Source of the DNA: Rivularia sp963920925
GTDB lineage: Bacteria > Cyanobacteriota > Cyanobacteriia > Cyanobacteriales > Nostocaceae
Length of the DNA stretch: 64,000 nucleotides
Assembly (NCBI RefSeq): GCF_963920925.1
Contig: NZ_CAWUDI010000002.1
Span: forward strand, 62,001-126,000
Reading direction: 5' to 3'
Every line of letters starts with the position of its first letter. Within the stretch, counting starts at the first letter, position 1. The notes beneath the pieces are model-generated. The model ran no database searches and was not told the DNA's origin. It was given only the letters and a program-made list of their open reading frames with translations. A program made the position numbers and the translations under genes. Shown piece after piece: positions 59,432-64,000 of the stretch.

Positions 59432-60751
59432 ATGATCGATCTAATTCTCCGGCGGGGTAAGTTAGTTTCTTTTAGTACAGAGAATACTGTAACTGTAACT
59501 GTAGATATTGCCGTTAAAGATGGTAAAATAACCGCAATTTCGCCTAATTTTAAGGAATCTGCTGCTCAAGAAATTGATCTAGAAGGAAAATTAATTTCAC
59601 CACCCTTTGTTGAATCGCATATTCATTTAGATTCGGTTTTAACTGCCGGAGAGCCGCGCTGGAATGAAAGTGGGACGCTGTTTGAGGGAATTCAAATTTG
59701 GGGCGATCGCAAACGTGAAATCTCTATGGAAGATGTGAAAAATCGCGCTCTGACGATGTTGAAGCAACAAGCGGCTCAAGGTATATTATTTGTCAGAACT
59801 CACGCAGATGTCAGCGAACCGCAGTTAATTGCGCTACAGGCTTTATTAGAATTGCGCGATGAAGTTAAAGATTGGATGACGGTGCAGGTTGTGGCATTTC
59901 CTCAAGATGGGATTTATTCGGATTTGCAAAATGAGATGTTGTTGGAAAAAGCTTTGCAAATGGGGGCAGATGCCGTGGGAGGGATTCCCCATTATGAATT
60001 GACTAGGGAAAGTGGAGTGCGATCGGTACAAAAAGTATTTGAATTAGCAGAAAAATATAATCGTTTAATTGATATTCATTGTGACGAGATTGATGATGAG
60101 CAATCGCGATTTTTAGAAGTCGTTGCAGCGGAGGCTATTAGGACAAAAATGGGTAGTCGAGTTACAGCAAGTCATACCACTGCTTTTGGTTCTTATAATA
60201 ATGCTTATGCATATAAATTAATCGGTTTTCTACAACGCGCTCAAATTAATTTTATCGCCAACCCGTTGATTAATATTACCTTACAAGGACGTGCGGATAC
60301 TTACCCCAAGCGCCGAGGAGTCACCCGTGTTAAAGAATTGTGGCAAAATGGCTTAAACGTCAGTTTTGGTCATGATTGCGTCCAAGATCCCTGGTACAGT
60401 TTGGGGACGGGAAGTATGTTAGATGTGGCTCATATGGGAGTGCATATTTGTCACATGACAGGGCGCGAAGAAGTTGATGCTTGCTATCAAATGGTTACAG
60501 CTAATGGAGCTAAGACATTAGATATAGAAGATAATTATGGTGTGGAAGTAGGAAAACCAGCGTCTTTTATTGTGTTAGATGCAAACGATTCCTACGATGC
60601 TATCCGCACTCGCATCAAACCCCGCTACGTAATTTCCCAAGGAAAAATCATCGCTTCGACTATACCAGCAGCGACCGATTTTTCATTAACAGGAGTAACG
60701 CCAAATTGCTCTTTTGTAGAAAAATCTGTTTCATTTTCTAAAGTATTATAA
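59432..60751 (+). CDS. codA: Cytosine deaminase
   Basis: A 439-residue amidohydrolase matching CodA. Metal ligands and signatures: ESHIHLDSVLTAGEPRWN, DIHCDEIDDEQSRFLEVVAA, ASHTTAFGSYNNAYAYKL and FGHDCVQDPWYSLGTGSMLD (the first Asp of E. coli GHDDVFDPW is kept). It deaminates cytosine to uracil, feeding pyrimidine salvage. No codB permease is adjacent. Context with ribokinase and nucleoside hydrolase fits nucleoside breakdown. Confidence 0.93.
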   Translation: MIDLILRRGKLVSFSTENTVTVTVDIAVKDGKITAISPNFKESAAQEIDLEGKLISPPFVESHIHLDSVLTAGEPRWNESGTLFEGIQIWGDRKREISMEDVKNRALTMLKQQAAQGILFVRTHADVSEPQLIALQALLELRDEVKDWMTVQVVAFPQDGIYSDLQNEMLLEKALQMGADAVGGIPHYELTRESGVRSVQKVFELAEKYNRLIDIHCDEIDDEQSRFLEVVAAEAIRTKMGSRVTASHTTAFGSYNNAYAYKLIGFLQRAQINFIANPLINITLQGRADTYPKRRGVTRVKELWQNGLNVSFGHDCVQDPWYSLGTGSMLDVAHMGVHICHMTGREEVDACYQMVTANGAKTLDIEDNYGVEVGKPASFIVLDANDSYDAIRTRIKPRYVISQGKIIASTIPAATDFSLTGVTPNCSFVEKSVSFSKVL

Positions 60752-60928
60752 AATCTTTATTTTGCCATAAAAATAAATGTATTTATCTATGGTTTCCATA
60801 AATAAATCAGTGCGGTCGGAGTTAATTTTATGATATAACTGACGTGCTTTGGCTTTTCAAAGTTGGTGAATTTGTAATATTTGACCAATATTGAGTAAGT
60901 TGTCTCATGATACACAAATAGAACCAGA

Positions 60929-61528
60929 ATGAAATTATTAAAATCGGCAGTATTATTCTTAGTATTGATTCCAGTAAGTATATTAGCTGCATCTTGTAAT
61001 GATAATGCAACTTCAGCTAACAACGTCGATCCACAAGCTTCAAACAATTCCAATAATTCAAATAATTGTATCACCGAGAAAGATGTGATCGATGCTCAAC
61101 AAACTTGGGGTAATGCGGTTGTTAAAATTGGCGAAGCATATAAAAACAAAGGAGACTATAAAGAATTAGCAGCTGAAACTGTTGATAATCTATACGGTTA
61201 TGATGAAGGAAAGGTTTTATTTAAGCCTACTTTAGCTTCAGAAGGACAGTTTCGTTTAACGAAAGAAGACGCTGTATCTTACTTTGTCAAAGGTAAAATT
61301 GCTGAAGATAAAGGATTTGCACTTCGACCTTGGAGTAAAGTCCGATTTGAAAACGCGGGATTCAGTATTGCTTGTAGCGATGCAGAGGCTATGGGAAACT
61401 ACTATTTTACTGATGCTAATACTGGCAAAGAAACTAAAGTAGAATATACTTTTAGTTATCGCAAAAATGAAGATGGAAAGCTGTTGATTGACTTACAGCA
61501 TTCCTCTTTACCATTTAATCCCACCTAA
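60929..61528 (+). CDS. Lipoprotein with SnoaL/NTF2-like domain
   Basis: A 199-residue predicted lipoprotein: N-terminal MKLLKSAVLFLVLIPVSILAASC with the lipobox ending at C23, then an Asn/Ser-rich linker. The folded part (DVIDAQQTWGNAVVKIGEAYK, DNLYGYDEGKVLFKPTLASEG, ...VEYTFSYRKNEDGKLLIDLQH) matches the phosphoribosyl-AMP-cyclohydrolase-adjacent/SnoaL-like small-ligand or NTF2 fold found in secreted carbonic-anhydrase-type and calcium/calmodulin-kinase-like association domains. Function unknown. LQHSSLPF at the end is typical of that group. Confidence 0.7.
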   Translation: MKLLKSAVLFLVLIPVSILAASCNDNATSANNVDPQASNNSNNSNNCITEKDVIDAQQTWGNAVVKIGEAYKNKGDYKELAAETVDNLYGYDEGKVLFKPTLASEGQFRLTKEDAVSYFVKGKIAEDKGFALRPWSKVRFENAGFSIACSDAEAMGNYYFTDANTGKETKVEYTFSYRKNEDGKLLIDLQHSSLPFNPT

Positions 61529-61534
61529 CAATAA

Positions 61535-61591
61535 GTTCGTAGTAAGGACTTTAGTCCCTCTTGTATCAGGATTAAATTACTTACTACGAAC
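61535..61591. repeat. GTTCGTAGTAA inverted repeat
   Basis: GTTCGTAGTAA (61535-61545) and TTACTACGAAC (61581-61591) are perfectly complementary over 11 nt, with AGGACTTTAGTCC (a smaller palindrome) next to the left arm. It lies 7 nt after the preceding stop and may act as a terminator. Partial relatives (GTAGTAAGG, GACTACGAAC) occur at 870-925. Confidence 0.7.
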
Positions 61592-61669
61592 CTTATTAGA
61601 ATTAAGAACATATCGTGTTTTAATCTAACATGATTCACTGTTCCCTATATTTATTGAGAGTTAATCTAA

Positions 61670-61852
61670 TTATCCAAAATTCACGCCAACAAAAATCTGT
61701 CTAACAATAGTAGTAATAAAAAAGTAAAACAGAAAAGCATAAATAACTAGACTTGTATCCCTCAAATTTCGGTCTATGCTATTTATTTTTGTGAGCTTTG
61801 AATTTATTTCTCGTAATTCTATTAAAATTTCTTCTAATTTCTGTTCATCCAT
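61670..61852 (-). CDS. Small membrane protein with coiled coil
   Basis: From the ATG at 61852 the product is 60 residues: a helical MDEQKLEEILIELREINSKL segment followed by one transmembrane helix (TSLVIYAFLFYFFITTIVRQ) near the C-terminus. A longer frame from 61903 is possible. No family recognised; composition and helix pattern suggest a real gene, but support is modest. Confidence 0.5.
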   Translation of the reverse strand: MDEQKLEEILIELREINSKLTKINSIDRNLRDTSLVIYAFLFYFFITTIVRQIFVGVNFG

Positions 61853-61903
61853 ATTTATTAAACTAGTCAAAATATCTTTATTTAAGATAAATCGAGTATA
61901 CAA

Positions 61904-62240
61904 CGAATCAAAAATTTAAAATTAGTAAGAACGGAGTATTAATAGAATATTCACAAAACCTTTATTATGATTTATTTTAATTAATTTTAATTGTTAACAT
62001 TAACTCTACTCCCTACTTGCTTCTAAAAAAGAGAGTAGGTTGGGTTAGACACGATGTGCGACTTGAACAAGATAACAATAAATCTATATTAATTGTGTCG
62101 TAACCCAACATCTTCACCGGGGATGGATGTGATTAAATACTAATAATACAATGTTGGGTTACGGCGCGAAGATAGATTATTCGTCAAAAACTATATTTGT
62201 TTGTGCGCCGTGAAGCCAACCTACAACTATTCCCCATTTC
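61904..62240. other. AT-rich spacer with nested inverted repeats
   Basis: Holds the nested repeat at 62035-62224 and otherwise AT-rich unique sequence. No gene. Confidence 0.6.
62035..62224. repeat. Nested inverted repeat (AACCCAACAT family)
   Basis: Outer arms GTAGGTTGG (62035-62043) and CCAACCTAC (62216-62224) enclose inner arms CGTAACCCAACAT (62099-62111) and ATGTTGGGTTACG (62151-62163), the latter a perfect 13-bp pair. A single GTAACCCAACAT arm also occurs at 21188-21199 next to the hicB remnant. The structure resembles a non-autonomous mobile element inserted into another. Confidence 0.75.
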
Positions 62241-62639
62241 CTACTCTTTACTTTCTTCCAAAAAAGAAACATGAGCAGAAACAACTTTCCAACCTTCTGG
62301 AAAACGCTGCCACATCTGACTTTGCCTACCTCGACGTTCTACATTATTTATAAACCGACGAAATTCAAGGGTGACTGCTGCACTATCTTCACCAAAAGTT
62401 ACCACTTTTAGATTAATTATTTCCCTTTCTAATTTAAAACCCGCACGTGAATTGCGAAAAGCCCGAATATCTGCGGCACCATACTGATTTTCATTTAGCC
62501 CAAACCGAACAACATCCGCAGAATCCCAGAAAAAATTATCCAGTACAGCAGTATCATTACTACATAAAGCCGCTTCATACTTCATATATAGTTCCGTCAA
62601 CTCAGCAACTAAGGCTGGTTTATTGACGCTATTAATCAT
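62241..62639 (-). CDS. HpxZ/AtzH-like protein (DUF3225)
   Basis: A 132-residue NTF2-fold protein with LTELYMKYEAALCSNDTAVLDNFFWDSADVVRFGLNENQYG and SAAVTLEFRR...GRQSQMWQRFPEGWKVVSAHVS, which match DUF3225 members such as HpxZ (oxalurate/purine catabolism) and AtzH (cyanuric acid pathway). The exact substrate is unknown. It diverges from the nucleoside hydrolase gene across 78 bp and so shares a promoter region with it, consistent with a nucleobase-catabolic role. Confidence 0.88.
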   Translation of the reverse strand: MINSVNKPALVAELTELYMKYEAALCSNDTAVLDNFFWDSADVVRFGLNENQYGAADIRAFRNSRAGFKLEREIINLKVVTFGEDSAAVTLEFRRFINNVERRGRQSQMWQRFPEGWKVVSAHVSFLEESKE

Positions 62640-62717
62640 ATTTTGATGTTTAAACTTCCCGTATTATGATACAACTCAAAACATTCATAAATACTTATAC
62701 ATAGTGGGGGGATCTTA

Positions 62718-63641
62718 ATGGCAAAACAACTCGTATTAATGGATCATGACGGTGGTGTGGATGATTATTTGGCAACGATGTTGTTAATGACGATGGATAA
62801 CGTCCAACCCCTTGCTGTCGTTGTAACTGCCGCTGATTGTTACGCACAACCAGCAGTTAACGCTACTCGAAAAATTCTAGATTTAATGGGATTTTCTGAT
62901 ATTCCGGTAGCAGAAAGTAAAGTACGCGGTATTAATCCCTTTCCCAACCTTTACCGTCGCGATTCTTATGTAGTCGATCATTTTCCCATACTCAATCAAC
63001 AGGAAACCATAACTACACCATTGGTTGCAGAACCTGGCGAAGATTTCACCGTGAAAGTACTGCAAAAAACAACCGAACCAGTAACAATAATGGCAACTGG
63101 TCCTTTAACAAATATTGCTACGGCGTTACAAAAAGCACCAGATATCGAAGCAAAAATTAAACGTATTGTGTGGATGGGAGGTGCGTTAAATGTACCCGGT
63201 AACGTTGAGAAAAACTGGGAACCCGGACAAGATGGTTCGGCTGAGTGGAATGCATATTGGGACCCAATTTCGGTAGCGCAAATTTGGGATACTCAAATTG
63301 AAATAATTATGTGTCCTTTAGATATTACTAATAATGTCCCGGTGACATCAGAAATTGTGCAAAAAATGGGCAAACAAAGAAACTATCCCCTATCAGATTT
63401 AGCCGGACAATGTTATGCCTTAGTAATTCCTCAAGACTATTATTTTTGGGATGTATTAGCAACCGCTTATTTAGCAAAACCAGAATTATTTGAATTAAAA
63501 CACATAGAAACAGAAATTATTACCGATGGTAAGAGTCAAGGAGCAACAAAAATTGTATCGGGAGGAAGAAAAGTTTTTGTAATGGATAAAGTTGATAAAC
63601 AAGCTTTTTATCACTATATTTTGCAGCAGTGGAAAAGGTAA
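62718..63641 (+). CDS. Nucleoside hydrolase (inosine/uridine-preferring family)
   Basis: A 307-residue nucleoside hydrolase that splits ribonucleosides into ribose and base. The calcium-binding N-terminal motif is MDHDGGVDDYLATML (DxDxGxDD type), followed by MATGPLTNIATALQKAP, IVWMGGALNVPGN, AEWNAYWDPISVAQIWD and the catalytic-region PLDITNNVPVT. GGGGGGATC precedes the ATG. Substrate preference within the family cannot be read from sequence. Linked ribokinase, cytosine deaminase and HpxZ-like genes support a salvage role. Confidence 0.94.
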   Translation: MAKQLVLMDHDGGVDDYLATMLLMTMDNVQPLAVVVTAADCYAQPAVNATRKILDLMGFSDIPVAESKVRGINPFPNLYRRDSYVVDHFPILNQQETITTPLVAEPGEDFTVKVLQKTTEPVTIMATGPLTNIATALQKAPDIEAKIKRIVWMGGALNVPGNVEKNWEPGQDGSAEWNAYWDPISVAQIWDTQIEIIMCPLDITNNVPVTSEIVQKMGKQRNYPLSDLAGQCYALVIPQDYYFWDVLATAYLAKPELFELKHIETEIITDGKSQGATKIVSGGRKVFVMDKVDKQAFYHYILQQWKR

Positions 63642-63747
63642 GTGAGTTAGGAGTTGGGCATTGGGCATTGGGCGTTGATAATTGATCATTCTTCCCATGT
63701 CCTAAGATAAAAGCTACAATTTTTCTATCCTTCATTCTTAATACTTC

Positions 63748-64000
63748 ATGAGTCGTCAACGTATCCTACAAGCAGGATTAAGCTATACATTTAGTAAGTA
63801 TTTTGAATTGCCTTATGCACCAGCAGATATTTTGTTGGAGTTGGGATGTACTTATGTACGCTCTCAATTGCAGTTACCCAAGTATGAAGGAGAACTTGAT
63901 TGTATTGATTTTCTAAAGCGTTATTTACCACGAAATTTAAACTACGTTAACCCAATTAGCGAAGCAGCACGTCGGGAAGTATTGATTGCACCAACGCTTC
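63748..64000 (+). CDS. Partial gene, unknown, runs off the window
   Basis: ATG at 63748 opens a frame to the window end (84 codons): MSRQRILQAGLSYTFSKYFE, then LPYAPADILLELGCTYVRSQ and LDCIDFLKRYLPRNLNYVNPISEAARREVLIAPTL. It looks like the N-terminus of a conserved cyanobacterial protein without a name I recognise. The CDS continues beyond 64000. Confidence 0.6.
   Translation, partial: MSRQRILQAGLSYTFSKYFELPYAPADILLELGCTYVRSQLQLPKYEGELDCIDFLKRYLPRNLNYVNPISEAARREVLIAPTL

Noticed and set aside
60787..61074. Minus-strand frames overlapping the lipoprotein gene start
   Set aside because: Antisense to a well supported signal-peptide-bearing gene; no independent evidence.

Overview
The window looks like chromosomal DNA of a filamentous, probably heterocyst-forming cyanobacterium (Nostocales). 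The evidence is an AT-rich genome with many HIP1 palindromes (GCGATCGC), XisH/XisI-family genes, a Vipp1/PspA pair, class II FBP/SBP bisphosphatase (GlpX), menaquinone/phylloquinone genes menB and menD, several small conserved proteins of cyanobacterial type, and intergenic spacers packed with short tandem repeats (GGGGAGA-, GGGGACAA-, AACTCCT-, AGTTAT- and CCAATTA-type units). I cannot assign a species. No tRNA, rRNA or CRISPR array was recognised.

Layout. 0-5 kb: a frameshifted xisH with intact xisI, rlmN, a small zinc-ribbon protein with a duplicated start region, and a two-gene sodium:solute symporter. 5-7 kb: a mobile-element graveyard, with a degenerate IS5-type element that has itself been invaded by small dispersed repeats, next to the 5' stump of an IS605-type tnpB and a divergent 59-codon gene. 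7-20 kb: housekeeping genes (hemA, glpX, grxC, tadA, an acyltransferase, a subtilase with P domain, a bolA-monothiol glutaredoxin pair, a response regulator, an ABC ATPase, rsmG). 20.8-25.3 kb: an accessory patch with a hicAB relic, a LysM-GH19 chitinase between two copies of a small repeat, a betagamma-crystallin/CAP protein and an HTH-AAA ATPase. 25-39 kb: argC, uvrC, a PEP-CTERM protein, an aminotransferase, thioredoxin, vipp1/pspA, a DUF721 (DciA-like) protein and menB. 39.9-44.3 kb: a probable defence cassette (SMEK-NACHT-WD40 protein plus Uma2 nuclease) on the opposite strand between menB and menD. 44-54 kb: menD, folB, a PAS-GGDEF diguanylate cyclase and a complete sugar-type ABC transporter (binding protein, two permeases, ATPase). 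53.8-64 kb: a patatin phospholipase with an inserted phage-like module, an alpha/beta hydrolase, and a loose nucleoside-salvage group (ribokinase, cytosine deaminase, HpxZ-like protein, nucleoside hydrolase).

How the genes fit together. The nucleoside hydrolase would release ribose and base, ribokinase would phosphorylate the ribose, and cytosine deaminase would turn cytosine into uracil; the HpxZ-like gene fits a base-catabolism setting. BolA and the CGFS glutaredoxin are known iron-sulfur partners and sit side by side. Vipp1 and PspA are tandem membrane-maintenance paralogues.

The most noteworthy material is (i) the SMEK-NACHT-WD40/Uma2 cassette, (ii) the patatin with an insertion in its catalytic domain, (iii) short repeats that have entered reading frames (rsmG, menD, the AAA ATPase, the IS5 transposase), and (iv) several families of small hairpin or MITE-like elements with more than one copy in the window.
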